Of a stretch of DNA of 64,000 bases, positions 20,895 to 32,934 are shown one piece after another. The first letter of the stretch is position 1; the number at the start of each line of letters is the position of its first letter. The stretch is from positions 85,199,285 through 85,263,284 of the forward strand of contig OV884056.1 of NCBI GenBank assembly GCA_930367215.1, written 5' to 3'. The stretch comes from Pollenia angustigena. Lineage: Eukaryota > Arthropoda > Insecta > Diptera > Polleniidae. A program made the translations under genes and the position numbers. Under the pieces are notes generated by a model. It was not told the origin of the DNA. It saw only the letters and a list, made by a program, of their open reading frames with translations, and did not search any database.

Positions 20895-21988
20895 GAGGGT
20901 GGTCCAACAATAATACATGATGTTAATTGTGAGTCAAGTTTTTTTTCCCAATTTAATTGGACATTTCTTTGTTTCAGTGTTTGACAAATTCAACCATGTT
21001 GAAGCCTTTTACGAAATGCATTTTGTGCACTTCGTGATTTTTTTTTTGGTCAGCATAATGGAACAAATGTGTGTTTGAAAACCACTGTGCTCGTCCAGTT
21101 CGTTTTGCAAAAAACATTGCTGTTGTCCGCGATAGTATGGCAGAAGAGCCGTCAACCTCGACTCGTCGTCGTTCCTAATAATTGAACATCACACGAACAT
21201 CACTGATTTGAATTTTGAAAAAGATTAGAATTTACACGATAACAAGGTTCAATTGACTTAAAAGCTGAAGCCAGCTGACCATTTCAAGCATCGTCAATAC
21301 GCGGAATGGTTGGTTGAACAGACAAAAGTAAATGGTGACTTTTCAAAGAAATTAACATCTTCAGCGACGAGACACACTTTCATCTAAGTGAATTCGTTAA
21401 CAAGTCAAATTGCCGCATTTGGGGGAATGAGAATTCACGAGCGATTGTTGAAAAGCCGATGCATCCACAAAGAGTAACTGTTTGGTGCGTTTTGTCGGGC
21501 CTTACTTCTTCGAAAATGAGGTTGGCCAAGCAGTTACTTTTTCGCTATCGCAAGATGATAACTGAATTCTTGTGGCCAGAAATTGAGGCTATGGACCTGG
21601 ACGACATGGGGCTCCAACAGGATGGTGCCACTTGTCACACAGCATTGAAACAACGCCTCTTTTGAGCGAGAAATTTAATGGCTGTGTTATCTCACGCCTT
21701 GGCGTTGTTACTTGGCCGTTACGATCATGTGATTTGACACCGTTGAACTTCTTTATTTGGGAATATTTAAGAGCAAAACTGTACGTCAATAAAGAATGAG
21801 ATTTTTCGTCACATTAACGTAATTGCACCTCAATTATGTCTTAGAGTCATTGAAAATATGGACCATCGGATAAAAGTATGGCACCGAATAGACCCTTCTA
21901 CCATACTAATAAATATTAAGATTATTCTCTGAAAACTTTTTGTTTTATTGACAATTAACTTTGTGCGTGTTGATTAGACCACCCTTTA
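20895..21988 (+). pseudogene. DD41D mariner, degraded copy
   Basis: The TIRs AGGGTGGTCCAACAATAATA and, reverse-complemented at the right, AAAGGGTGGTCTAATCAAC bound a mariner with a TA-rich flank. Translatable pieces include PQRVTVWC, FRYRKMITEFLWPEIEAMDLDDM and LQQDGATCHTA (second catalytic Asp) in one frame at 21459-21665. TPLNFFIWEYL follows, with the third Asp replaced by Asn, then a C-terminal MDHRIK tail. Multiple frameshifts and stops (for example CTAATAATTGA near 21175) inactivate it. It belongs to the same subfamily as the split mariner at 11-20 kb. Confidence 0.9.
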
Positions 21989-21989
21989 C

Positions 21990-22750
21990 TAAAGACTTTT
22001 GTAAATAATTACAAAATTTGTCATATGAAAAATCGTAAAATTTGGGCATAAATCGGCAATGGGTAATTTTTGAATCCTAAGATCGTCAAAATGGCGACAA
22101 AAAAGTTTTAGACTTGTCTAGATAACAAAAAAATTTTCATAGCCATTGTTTTGAGAGCACAACATTTTTAATATACAAGATTTTGTCTGTCGTGCTTAAT
22201 TCCCAATTTTTTTCTTGATAAAAACACTGAAACTTATTGTTGAAGGGATAAGCAATCACTGATTGGATTTGTGGTACAATTGTACCAAAATTGGTGCAAC
22301 CGAAACTTCATCGGTACACTGGTACAATTCATTCTTTTTTAGTACTATTAAAAAAAAAACCATGAAATTTGATCATTTCTTTCAGGTGGATGATTGACTC
22401 ACTTTTTTCAACAATAAGATTTTTAATAGCATAAACTCCAGCCCTGAGTAGAACTACTAAATATTGCATTATTGTTAATTTGTGTTCATGATACAATCAT
22501 TTTCAGTTTACACCAGATCAAGCTTTAATTATCTTCACAGTTATCTTTAATTTTCGCTTCTACAGTAGTTAAATTTTTTATATTCTTTCGTGTTTTAAGT
22601 ACCAGATTCTTTATTTCGCCTTTGGGCCCATTGTTTTGTTTCTCACATAGATACATATGTAAATATATGCCTTAAGTAGTGTGTGTTAAAGTTTGCTAAA
22701 GCGGAAAACACTATTTTAACTTGACACTTGTCCTTATGAGTTTTATTCTC
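21990..22750. other. no gene recognised
   Basis: AT-rich sequence with short self-complementary GGTACAATTGTACC-type words near 22270. No supported feature. Confidence 0.5.
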
Positions 22751-22754
22751 CTTC

Positions 22755-23302
22755 ATATACCCTACAAACATTTTTGAAATTTTTTGGCAATTGCTTGTTT
22801 GGCGATAATTTTGCGATCCTTCTCAGGGAATACAAATCGCTAACCATCGCCTACGCTTTACAACTAGGCGAGCGCACACAAGTAGCGGCAATCATCAGTG
22901 TTTTTTTTTATAACTTTCGATAGAATTTTTTTTGTCTTGTTTTTTTGTAAAGGTAACGGGAAAATAAACATTCGGTTTCAAGAGCAATTAGCAAAGTTGT
23001 CTAACATCGCAGCCATGCATCGCGTGGAAACTAAATGCGATCCGCTGGCGAATCGCGAAAACGTTCGCATGTGTCAACCACGCGATTCATGTACCGCTGC
23101 ACATGATATTCACGCGAATCGCGGAACACGATGTTCATGCGAATCGCGGTAAACGAATCGCGTGGTTGACACATGCGAACGTTTTCGCGATTCGCCAGAG
23201 GATCGCATTTAGCTTCAACGCGATGCATCGCAGTGTTGTTAGACAACTTGCCGGCGATTCGCGGGCGATGATTGGGCGAAGGAAATTGTTTGCAGGGTAT
23301 AT
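22755..23302. mobile_element. GC-rich foldback element with ATATACCCT ends
   Basis: The outer ends ATATACCCTACAAACA and, reverse-complemented at the right, ATATACCCTGCAAACAATTT match. The core (about 22985-23255) is a long inverted repeat. CAAGTTGTCTAACA, ATGCATCGCGT, AATGCGATCC, GGCGAATCGCGAAAACGTTCGCATG and TGTCAACCACGCGATTC recur in reverse complement on the right arm. The loop region is packed with CGCGATTCG / GAATCGCG words. The frames at 22898-23152, 23031-23246 and 23103-23324 arise from this symmetry and are not genes. Confidence 0.8.
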
Positions 23303-23304
23303 TT

Positions 23305-23930
23305 ATATGTGTGCATGTGTTTGAGTCAATTCACATTTAACACAAGTAAATGCGTTTTGTTAAAAAAAAAAATAAAAACGGAAGTGCAGAAGTAGATTGT
23401 GGCACAAACATTTATTTAAAGAACTATGCCGGATGTTCAAGTAAGAAAAACATGCTATAAAGAAATTGTATACAAATGAACTTTTTAGTATTGTAGCAAA
23501 ATTGTCAAGGACATTTTAAAGTAAGTGCTTAAAAGTAAATAAAAAAAAAAGTTACAAAAACTTAAAAAGTACTTGTTTCTAATGAACTTTATATGAAAAC
23601 ATTTTGAACTTTTTTTTATTTTTTGAAAGAATAAATGGAATAAAAGGGATTGTTTACTTAACAAAAAAAAAAAAAAAAAAAAAAAATAAAATATAAAAAA
23701 ATCATTTAAAATTTTTTTTTTTAAAGTTTGTAGAAAAAAATTTTAGTTTAATGTTGTAGACGGAAAGAATTCAAATAGACTTTAGAAAAAAATTACGTGT
23801 AAGCTAAGGTTTTACAGTCATCATAACAATTTAATATTTACTGCCGTATTCATAACAAATTAAAATGGATTTGAAATGTATTTTAAGGACAATTTGTATG
23901 AAAAATTTTGCCTTAAAAAACATTTTAAAT
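23305..23930. other. AT-rich DNA with an A22 run, no gene
   Basis: There is an A homopolymer of about 22 bases near 23663-23685. GCCGTATTCATAACAAATT near 23853 resembles one arm of the MITE at 28402-28523. No coding potential. Confidence 0.5.
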
Positions 23931-23933
23931 TTA

Positions 23934-24345
23934 TAATATTTTTAATTACGCTTAAGTTCATGAAATTTAATTTTTTTCATTAAATTATTTTTATGAAGAA
24001 AGGATTTTTACAACATGAAAATCAATTAAAATTGTTATTGATAATCTTTCATTCTTGACGTGGCTGGGGCTCGAACCCCGGCCGGCAGGTTACCATGACA
24101 TGTTTCGATTGCAACCACTCAATCTCCTCAGATGGATTTGCCGTCTTACACTCGCAGCCATCGACGACTGCTGACGTCAATAATAAAACATCAATCCTTA
24201 AACCAAATTGTATTATAACATTTGGTAGATCGAAATTTGCTTTCCTGAATGATTATCCATCTTAATTGATTTTACATGTTTTTTCCTTTACTTCTGTTTT
24301 CTCGTGTCATGGTAACCTGCCGGCCGGGGTTCGAGCCCCATTGTC
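23934..24345 (-). mobile_element. tRNA-like TIR element, copy A, rearranged
   Basis: The left end matches the 60-bp TIR of copy B (TTTTTAATTA(C)GCTTAAGTTCAT). The interior, read on the minus strand, has GATTGAGTGGTTGCAATCG and the pol III B-box-like GGTTCGAGCCC. Unlike copy B, the other end lacks the TIR after ACTTCTGTTTT. Instead a 35-bp segment (24305-24339) is a perfect reverse complement of 24066-24100, placing a second B-box-like word in the opposite direction. Confidence 0.75.
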
Positions 24346-24364
24346 TTATTTATCTTTCCCATTA

Positions 24365-26490
24365 AAACACATTAAAAAAAAATCTTGTATTTACACATTC
24401 TGGCAAACATGTTTGTACAAATGTGGGCATTGGCAACAAAATGCACTAACAACTTAATTTGTTTTCCATTTTCATACTGGTTGTTGGTTGTAAGCCAACC
24501 ATTATTCTCTGCACTACCAGCCACTGATGGGTCACTCTCTCTGTTCCTTTTTTTTAGAATTTTTTTGCTTTACAAAAGTCATTGGTTTCCTTTTTTTTTC
24601 GGTTGTATTCAAATGTTTTTATATTATTTGGTTGTTTTATTTGTAAATTTCTGTGTCAACAAAGTTGGCGGACCGTTAATAACAGCAACAACAGTGAAAC
24701 AGCACCAACAGCAACAACAAGCAATCTGAAACCAATAACGACAAGCAACATGCAAAACTAATTTGTTTTAATGGAACCCAAATTGAACGAGTGCATTTTA
24801 CAACTTATGTAGATTATAAAAAAAGAATAAAAAGGAGAATTAAACAAAAAAAAAAAAGAAGAAATGTACTCACACTTTTATTTAAACATAAGCACACAGA
24901 CGTACCCATACCAACATTCATATGAAAACTTTGTATTATAAAAGTGCAGGCGTTTGTCTTGTTTGGCAACATTGCTGCGTAATATAAATGTTGTTAAACA
25001 TATGCAGGAGAGTGTAGATTCATGTACGTATGAGTGTTATTTGCATACAAGTAAAAAATAAATCAAATAATGGTCATACGCAATGGAACACGATAATGCA
25101 ATACGTAGCACAGTGGCGTAAAATTAGAAAACTTTTTACAAATATAGAACTTCTAAACAATTTAGCTTGCAACATTGCTATAAGCTGGAGTGTATGGCAA
25201 TAGACCTAGATATGTGGGTAATTCCATGTCAAATCGACCAAGAGTGGGACCCGACCACTTTCAATTTTAATAAAATTTAGTGAGAAGGTCCTTTCATCCT
25301 ATAAGGAACATTTAGAGTCCTAATAGCAAAAATGATGTAACCAACAACATTTTAGATTTTAGTTTTTCGATGAAAATCGATAATTTTTAATCATTTGCAA
25401 CATCTCTATAAATCTCATATCTCTAGGAAGTACCGTTACGAAATTAGAATAAAAGCAATTTCAAACGAAACCGCAGACTTGAAGCAAAAATATTTAAAAA
25501 AAAAAATTTTTTTTTGTTGGTTACATCATTTTTGATAAAAAGGGCTCAATATATGAACGGAAAAAAAATTAAATTTTTTTTTTCAAAAGTTTGTCATATC
25601 CAAAATGTCATAATTTCGCCGAACTAGCCGAATGTGTTGAGATAATTTCTTAAATATCTCGAAAACTACTTAACAAACAATGATTTTTATGCCATTTTAA
25701 AGAGAATACTTGGGGCTACACGTAATATTTTGAAAAATGTAATATCTGCAAAATATTAAACTTAAAAAATGGACTTAGTCAAACGCCTTTTTTTGGCTGA
25801 TTTTTTTTTACAGTACCCCAAACTGTTCTTTAAAAATCCTGAAACTTTGAGGGAGGTGTTTTTGTTTTCTTTTTAAAAGGATATGATTTTTTTTTTCTTT
25901 CTCAACCTTTAAGCTTTGTTCACAATCAGAGCAACAATTTCGTTTTTTTCCTTTCATTTTTTAGAACAAAAATGTAACTAAAGTTGAGTCTACTTTAACT
26001 TCAGCCACAATTTGTATGAAATTGTTTCTGACGTTTAAAATAATTTTATTTAGTTTTGAATGAAAGTTTTATCAAAATGTTGTAAAAATAATAATAAATG
26101 CACAATATTGTCCCGGCTAAAATTTGCAAACGGTTTCTTAATGCAAAATGTGTGTGGTTGTAAAAGAAATTGTTGCTCTATTATGAACACCAAGTGAAAA
26201 TGGGTTTTGATTGTGAACGAAGCTTTAAAAAATAATCTTAAAATAAAATGTTAATATCGTAACTTTGAGCAATAAGTACACTGTGTTTGATGAAAAAACA
26301 GACAAGCCGGGCACCTGGCGTTTTAAGCTAATTTGGGCACTAAGCACTCTGTTATAGCACATGCTCTTAATGCAGGTTGCACCATTCGACGGCTTTTTAT
26401 GTAAAATATCTCTAATTGTTATGTTAACGAAAGTGGTACTTGATCGTCAAAAATGTTTAACGAATAACGTTTTAAGTTGCAAAATAATAA
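24365..26490. other. no gene; CAA/CAG run and an inverted repeat
   Basis: A short CAACAGCAACAACAAG run (24700-24722) makes a chance polyglutamine tail in the frame at 24385-24729. CAAAAATGATGTAACCAACAA (25327-25347) is repeated in perfect reverse complement at 25514-25534. No TIRs or genes were recognised. Confidence 0.5.
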
Positions 26491-26616
26491 TTGGCAGGAG
26501 AGCAAAAAAACGTTTTTTGGCAGGCAGCATTATTTGTTTTAAATTTTTTTTCTATTATTAAAAATAATGATAATAAAAACTTTTATGCAAAATGCTTTTA
26601 AAAAATTATACCGCAC

Positions 26617-27890
26617 TAGGGCTTTCAATGGGGAAATCTCGATCCCGGAAATCCCAGGATTTTCGGGATTAGGCGAATCCCGAATTTCGGGATTTCTGAT
26701 TTCAAATCCCAGGATTTTCGGGATCCCGATTTTTTTATATTCTTTATTATTTTTAAATTTTTTTTGACGTATATTTGTTGACAAAAAAAAGTTAGGATAG
26801 ATTTAAAATACATATGGACAATTTCAAATTGTTTTTGACAAATTTAAAATATTTGGATGTCAGTTAAACTAGGTTAAGTTAATCTGAAAACATATTTGTG
26901 CCGCCATTACAAAGTTTGTATACAAAATTTTGACGGAACAGCATGGTTTTGCTTAAAATGTTGGCCTTTAATACAACTCAACTCTAGTTCAGCTGAAATT
27001 TTGCAGTTTTTGTATTATGGTTTACACCTCTGTGTTAGTGCGGTTAACAAAACCATCAAAAGTTTACAACGCATCACTAGCAGTTGCTCAATTTCAACTC
27101 AACTGGATTGAGTTGTAAATTATAATAGGGGCAAAAATAATAAAAAAAAGTACACTTCGCCGGAAAAAATCCGAGTTTTATACAACGTTAAACTAAGTTT
27201 AAACTTAATCCACATCTCAAAAACCCAGCCTGAGAAAACTCAAAAATATATTTGGACAATTTTAAAATTCATTTGGAAATTTTAAAAACAATTGGGAATG
27301 GTGTAATTTATTTTATCAATAATTAAATATGGATAAAAATTAAATTTTTATGTTGTTTTGTTACGTTTTTTATTACATGGTCTTTATGAATTTTGATCAA
27401 TTAATAATTTAAGGCCCGTTTCACAACTTACCGATAGCTTAAGTAGACTTTAAATGGCCCGTTAAAAAGTGTTCCATTATAAAAACTTTACTTTAACCTA
27501 AAGTGAGCGATAAAGTAGATTAAGGTTAAACCTACCTGGTAGGTTAAAGTAAAGTTGTTATAATGGAAAACTTTTTATACGGCCTATAAAATCTTACCTT
27601 TAGCTATCGCTAAGTTGTGAAAACGGGCCTAAGTTTGTTTTTATTTAACTTTTACAAATAAATAATATACGTTTATGAAATGTCTACTTTTACTCGAAAA
27701 TTATAGTTGCTTTTTATATAGTTTAAAAAAATTTTTCATATTGGGTAGATAAAAAAAAATTTTAAAAACCCGAAATATCATGAAAATTTTTTAAAAATCC
27801 CGTAAATCCCGGGATTCAAAATATCCCGAAATATTTTCTTGAATCCCGAATCCCGGGATTCAGAAAAACCAATCCCGATTGGAAGCCCTA
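26617..27890. mobile_element. hAT-type non-autonomous element with ATCCCGGGAT subterminal repeats
   Basis: The ends TAGGGCTTTCAATGGGGA and, reverse-complemented, TAGGGCTTCCAATCGGGA form TIRs. Flanking 8-mers TACCGCAC (26609-26616) and TACTGCAC (27891-27898) are a one-mismatch target duplication. Both ends carry repeats of the type GGATTTTCGGGAT / ATCCCGAAAT. No transposase is present. It is inserted in the element at 26494-28107 and contains the MITE at 27413-27629. Confidence 0.85.
27413..27629. mobile_element. Harbinger-type MITE, TAA duplication
   Basis: The ends GGCCCGTTTCACAACTTACC and, reverse-complemented, GGCCCGTTTTCACAACTTAG flank a 217-bp foldback. Each is bordered by TAA (27410-27412 and 27630-27632). 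A 3-bp TWA duplication with GG-initial ends is characteristic of PIF/Harbinger MITEs. It is nested in the hAT element at 26617-27890. Confidence 0.85.
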
Positions 27891-28401
27891 TACTGCACTG
27901 CAAAACCATTTCGGTTTCATCATTTTGTTAGTAACTTGCAATTTTCTTCCACTGGCTGACACTTTGTATGCCATTTTGAAAGCGTTAAGGTGCATAGTTT
28001 TGGTTGATTTGATATTTAAACTATGTAAGAGAGTAAGGCCAACGGTTATCTGCAAAAAAAACAATTTTTGCAAAATGTAGCGTTTATAACGTTTTTCGCG
28101 GCTGTTCAGTTCTTTATTTATTATTAACTTTTGCAATTTTACGACACTGTGCGTATATAGATATAAAAGTGTGATTATGGTTTCAATTCATATTTTTTTT
28201 AACAAGGTTTTCAGGGCTCTTGTTTAATGTTTATAGTATTTTTTGGTATAATCATATTTAAGAAAATCTAGTTGCAAAAAAATAAAGAAGTGTGAATAAA
28301 TTAAATAAAAGGATTTTCTAAAATAAAAGACAGATAAAAAGTAGGGGTTACCATTTAACGACAATCTACATACATAAATAATTACAAATTTAAGTTTTAA
28401 T

Positions 28402-28523
28402 GCCCGTCGTATTCATACACATTTTTTAAATTTAAAAAAGGTTTAAAGAACAAATTTAGTATGAAAATAGTCCTTAATAAACGTTTGTTAAATTTAATAA
28501 TCGTTTATGAATATGGTGGTTAT
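28402..28523. mobile_element. small foldback MITE
   Basis: CGTATTCATACACATTTTTTAAATTTAA on the left and AAATTTAATAATCGTTTATGAATATGG on the right are imperfect inverted arms around AAAGAACAAATTTAGTATG. No coding potential. Confidence 0.55.
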
Positions 28524-28654
28524 TAGACTTTAACTTTTGTACACATTTCAGATTAAAAAAAAGTTTAGTTCTCGTTCATTTCCAGTGAAAAAGGGCCAAA
28601 TTACGGCATTAATGTGTTAATAAATAAATAAATTATATTAAATAAGAACCAAAA

Positions 28655-28750
28655 AAGTTCAGCTCAGTTCTCGCTCAAGTTCAGTTCTAGTTCAGATCTT
28701 GTTCAGTTCTAGTTCTAGTTCAGATCTCGTTCAGTTCTAGTTCAGTTCTG
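28655..28750 (+). repeat. GTTCAGTTCTA tandem repeat
   Basis: About eight units of a 10-12 base motif, AGTTCAGTTCT / AGTTCAGATCT, follow one another between 28655 and 28750. Confidence 0.85.
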
Positions 28751-28877
28751 CCTCTAATTTTACCCATGAATTCCTTATTGTTGTTGTTATTTCAAAAATT
28801 TTTTTTTTTGTGTATCTTGAGAGCGGCAAGTGCCAAAGTTTCCAAATAAGGTACAAGAATCTTGGTTATTTATACAC

Positions 28878-29401
28878 AATCACCCCTATCGCAAACAACT
28901 ACTCCCATGAAAATATTCCCATATTTTTTTATTTCGTATTGTGAATGATTCCCATAACAATGAGAATGAGTTCCCAAACTTATAAAATTTGGCATCGCCA
29001 ATGTTTACTCCCGCGAATTTTTTTAATAAATAAATTCCCAACAAGTGTTGATGTGAACGAGAAGGGAACATGTAAATTTTAATTTGTATTCTAAAGTAGG
29101 ACTAAATTAAATTACTTTTTCCTTTTATTGAAGAAGTGTACATAAAGAAAATGAAGATAAACACTATTCATTATTTATTTTATTATATTTTTATTAGTAT
29201 TTTATTTTGTATATTTTTCTTTCACAATACAAGCACTAACAAGTTACTCACAATAGAGACTTTTGTTTACAAAGCACTGACAAATAATTCACAATAGAAA
29301 TGTTTACTCCCAAAATATTTGCGATACCAATTTGTTGGGGATGGGAATTTAGGTTTGATCCCATATAACATATTCCCATAACATTCGCGATAGGGGTGAT
29401 T
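28878..29401. mobile_element. MITE with AATCACCCCTATCGC ends
   Basis: The left AATCACCCCTATCGCAAACA and right ATTCGCGATAGGGGTGATT are inverted ends of a 524-bp non-coding element. The interior repeats ATTCCCATA / ACTCCC words on both strands. No clear target duplication was found. Confidence 0.75.
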
Positions 29402-30738
29402 ATCCGACAAAATGTGGGTGGGATGGGAAAAGCAGATGTGGCATCTCCCGTACAAAATCATTATAGATATTTAAATATCTTAGGAATGGCAAATTAGTTA
29501 CATACAAAAATCTTGGTAATCATAAGCCAGCAACGGACAAAATGTAGGCGGAATTAGATAAGTGAGTGGCACAAAATAGAGTTATTAATATCAAACGGGT
29601 TTCCAAAATTGAGGTTTCATTTAAATTTTAGTAAAAAACTATTTTTTTTTTTAAATATTAAAAATATTTTTATATCCGTTTATTACAAATAGTTTCGAGT
29701 AAAAAAATGAAATATTATGCCGGTAAAGTAACCCCCGACTACTGGATCGGTAGTAGGGCTGCCAGACGGCCTGGAATGGCCTGGATTGCCGAGCTGAATA
29801 TAGTATACAGTATCTATATATAAATCGGCTAAGGCAAAACAGTTAAGAACACTTTCCTCCTCTGTATGTCCACCGATTTGAACAAAATATACACCATTTA
29901 AGAGGTATTTACTCAAAGAAGTGCACAATGTATATTTTATTTAAATCTGTTCAATAATTTCAGAGTTAAAAGCGTTCAAAATTGTTACCAACACAAATGC
30001 AAAATGAAATAAATAAAAATTTATTTTCAATTATCAAATAATAAAAAATTAGGGGGATCGATCATTCGACAATTTTCAGAAACCGGTTTTCGAATATTTC
30101 GACTATATAAATCAGACCAGGAAAAACAGTTAAGAACGCTTTCTTCCTTTGTTTGTCAACGGAACCTGTATGGGGAGAAAAAAGGGGAAATATGGGAAAC
30201 TAAATTTTTTTTTTTTACTTTTCTGTGCTTCATGTGATAATTTTTAAATTTTCTATAATATAGAACTTAGAAACATAATATTATAGGTGTATAATCCTGA
30301 GTGAGTGAAAACCTATAAGATACAAATTCTGGTATTTTTTGTTTTTCATCTGGAACTTTTTGAATTTTCGTTAATATTCGACCTATAAAGATAAAGTTGT
30401 ACATTAAACTGGGTGAATAAGAACATCTAAGTGGAGCTTTTTGGTACTTTTTCGTTCAACATCTGGTAGTGGATGACAATATATAAAGGAGACTTTTTGA
30501 TACTTTTTTGTTTTTCAATTGGTATTTTTTATATTGAACTTACAAAATTAAATTAACTCACGTAGAAGATAAAATATGAACCGGAGGTTGGTCCCTCGCC
30601 AAATCGATCCACTTTGAAGGAAAAAAAATTAATGCTCGAAACAAATAAATTCATACATATGTACTTAGATGAATTATGTTTTCTTTAATTTACAAAAAAA
30701 ATTATGGTCGAATTTTGACCATTAGGCGAACACTAGTT
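29402..30738. other. no gene recognised
   Basis: AT-rich DNA. The segment about 30320-30610 shares wording with the element at 43409-44503 (TGGTACTTTTTCG, TCGTTAATATT(C/T)GACCT, CCAAATCGATCCACT), suggesting an old related fragment. Confidence 0.45.
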
Positions 30739-30745
30739 ACATTTA

Positions 30746-32745
30746 TAGTGCATTTACACTTGTAATTTTCAAACTAGTTTACGACCGTAAACTACTTTCA
30801 TAAACTATACCGTTTACATCAGCATTTTTGACAGTTAAGTTGTTTATCTTTGACAAGTTCTTAGCCCCAATAATAAAAAAAAACGTTGATGCACATACAT
30901 ACTAGGGTTTTTTCCCGGGATTTCCCGTCCCGGGAATTCCCGGGAATTTCAATAATTATATTTCCCGCTTTCCCGGGATTTTTCATGCGGGATCCCGGGA
31001 AATAAAAAATTCCTCATAGTTTAAGAAAACAGCTATTTATACTTTGAAATTTAGTTTTCTATTCTCTTAAAATAAGCATCTGTGGATGGGTTGTCGATTA
31101 GATCAATTACAAGAAGTGAGTACATACGTAAATCAATGTCTCCTGATGCAATAAATCTACTTAAAGCAGAATAGGCAGCGCAACAGTTGATAATTAATAA
31201 ATTTAGTGAAGTGAAAAGTTAATAAAGAATATTTATTCAAAATAAGATGCAGGTAGTAAAGTTTAATTGTCCATGGACAAGTCTTAAACATAGTAGATAC
31301 CTTGACATATAGCTCCTTTATTGCAACATAGTCATATCTACAAAAACAAATGAACTTGGCAAAATGCGATTAAAGTTTTCAAAATGTACCGATTTAAAGA
31401 TATATTTTGCTATAACTTCGGTTCAGTTTGAGATAAAATACGAGAAGGCATGAAGGAACACTTTGCTTAAATAACTTACAATTTTTGATTTTTTGAGATA
31501 TGACTATGTTGCAATGAAGGAGCGATATGTTTTTTAGGTGATAAACACATTTTTTTTCAATTTGTGTTGGTTTATATACCCTAGAAGTGCGGGGAAACCG
31601 AAATAAAAAAAATTTGGAAACTCGTGGAAGATACTACAACATACAATTTGAAAAACACATTGTCCTAAAGATTACATAGACCTAATGAAATGAAAAGGTT
31701 TGTAAGAGTTTGATGCTATTTTTTGCATGAACCTTGACATACATTTGACTGATATAGACGTTGTTTATAAAAAAATGCTTCATATTGTGAATCAAAAGCC
31801 TTCTACAACGGTGCACTTTTAACTATTTATCCAACCTCGGTAAAAAAAATTAACGAAATTTTTCGGAAACATGGTAATTAGTAAATAAAATAATCAATAT
31901 ACTTTTTGACGACTAACTAAGCTCTTTGAGTGTGTCAGAAAGTTATTTCTTAAGCCGTTAAAAAATGTTAATATATTTATTTAAAATATTTTAACTATTT
32001 TATGAATTAACTTTTTGATCTCATATCTTGAGTACCTCAATTTGTGTTTGTTTTTATTATTGTTTTATGAATTAAATTGTTATGTTTATCTTAATTTTTT
32101 ATCTTGTATCTAGAGCATAATATTAATACGGAATTTACATATAAAACCGTAAGGTAATAATAATTCAAGTTCCTCTTTTAATCTTCATTTAATTTTGTAG
32201 TATTTAAGGATTTCTTTTACTTACTTTGTAAACAAGTTACCTAACGTTTTTTTTAAGTTTTTTTTCATTATTTGAAACAAATTTACTGTGTATTATTTAT
32301 ATGGAGTGGGATCCCGGGATCCCGGGAAATTCAAAAAAATTTCCCGCTTTCCCGGGAATCGAAAAACTCCGGGAAAAAAAACTCTAATACATACGAACAT
32401 ATAAACAAATCTTTTATTTCCGTTGTCCAAATAAAAGAAAATGTGTAAAAAAACTAAAATTTCTTATAAATTTGGAATTTTTTTAAACATTTTCTTTGTT
32501 TATTTTATTTTTCTTACTATTGTTTTGGCTTTTTTTTACAGATAAAAGTAAATTCTTTTTTACTTGATTTTTTTTATTTTTGAGGAAATGTCAAATATCA
32601 CTAGCATTGCCAGAACAAAATTTGAAAAACAGAGTTGCATTAACAAAAACGTGTTTATAATTTGTATGGATAAACAAGTTTCTCAAACTAGTTTATCATC
32701 ATAAACAACTTATAACCTGTTTATGGCGTAGGTGTAAATGCACTA
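30746..32745. mobile_element. TA-flanked TIR element split by the second CCCGGGA hAT
   Basis: The left TAGTGCATTTACACTTGTA and the reverse complement of the right TAGTGCATTTACACCTACG form TIRs bordered by TA (30744-30745 and 32746-32747). Subterminal GTTTA(C/T)GA..(G)TAAAC words recur on both sides. Without the 1484-bp hAT insertion it is about 0.5 kb and non-coding. Confidence 0.8.
30903..32386. mobile_element. hAT-type non-autonomous element, CCCGGGA ends, copy 2 (inverted)
   Basis: Flanked by the perfect 8-bp duplication ATACATAC (30895-30902 and 32387-32394), with ends TAGGGTTTTTTCCCGGGA and, reverse-complemented, TAGAGTTTTTTTTCCCGGAG. The whole sequence is a near-identical reverse complement of 14216-15661, including the hAT-type subterminal CCCGGGA repeats. 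No transposase frame is present. Confidence 0.9.
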
Positions 32746-32934
32746 TAAGGTAGTAAAAATTTTTTTTTACAAAATTTTACTTTTTTAAACTAAAGGTGCA
32801 GTTTGGAAATTGTCCAGTTATTTTTTCAAAATCCAGATTAATTTTTTTCAATGTCCAGTTATTAAGCCATTGCAATCTGGCAATCTTACTCTGCAAGCTC
32901 ACAATCTTTTACCAAAATTCTAAAAAAAAATAAC

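Larger units (their letters stand above)
26494..28107. mobile_element. AGCCGCGAATA-ended element, copy 1, split by a hAT element
   Basis: The flanks of the hAT insertion (26494-26608 and 27899-28107) together match the uninterrupted relative at 36896-37368. Shared words are GAGCAAAAAAACGTTTTT, ATTAAAAATAATGATAATAAAA and CTTTTATGCAAAATG on the left; CTTCCACT(G/A)GCTGAC, AAGGTGCATA, AACGG(T/A)TATCTGC and TTCGCGGCTG on the right. The left terminus is decayed here. Confidence 0.65.

Noticed and set aside
22898..23324. Three frames in the GC-rich foldback
   Set aside because: The same peptide words appear on both strands because the DNA is palindromic; no gene is supported.
24050..24110. Possible true tRNA gene (GGTTCGAGCCC present)
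   Set aside because: No acceptor stem, no anticodon arm of normal spacing, and the segment recurs in four related TIR elements.
24385..24729. 114-codon frame with polyglutamine end
   Set aside because: It begins inside the rearranged tRNA-like element region, is hydrophobic by T-richness, and has no splice or start support.
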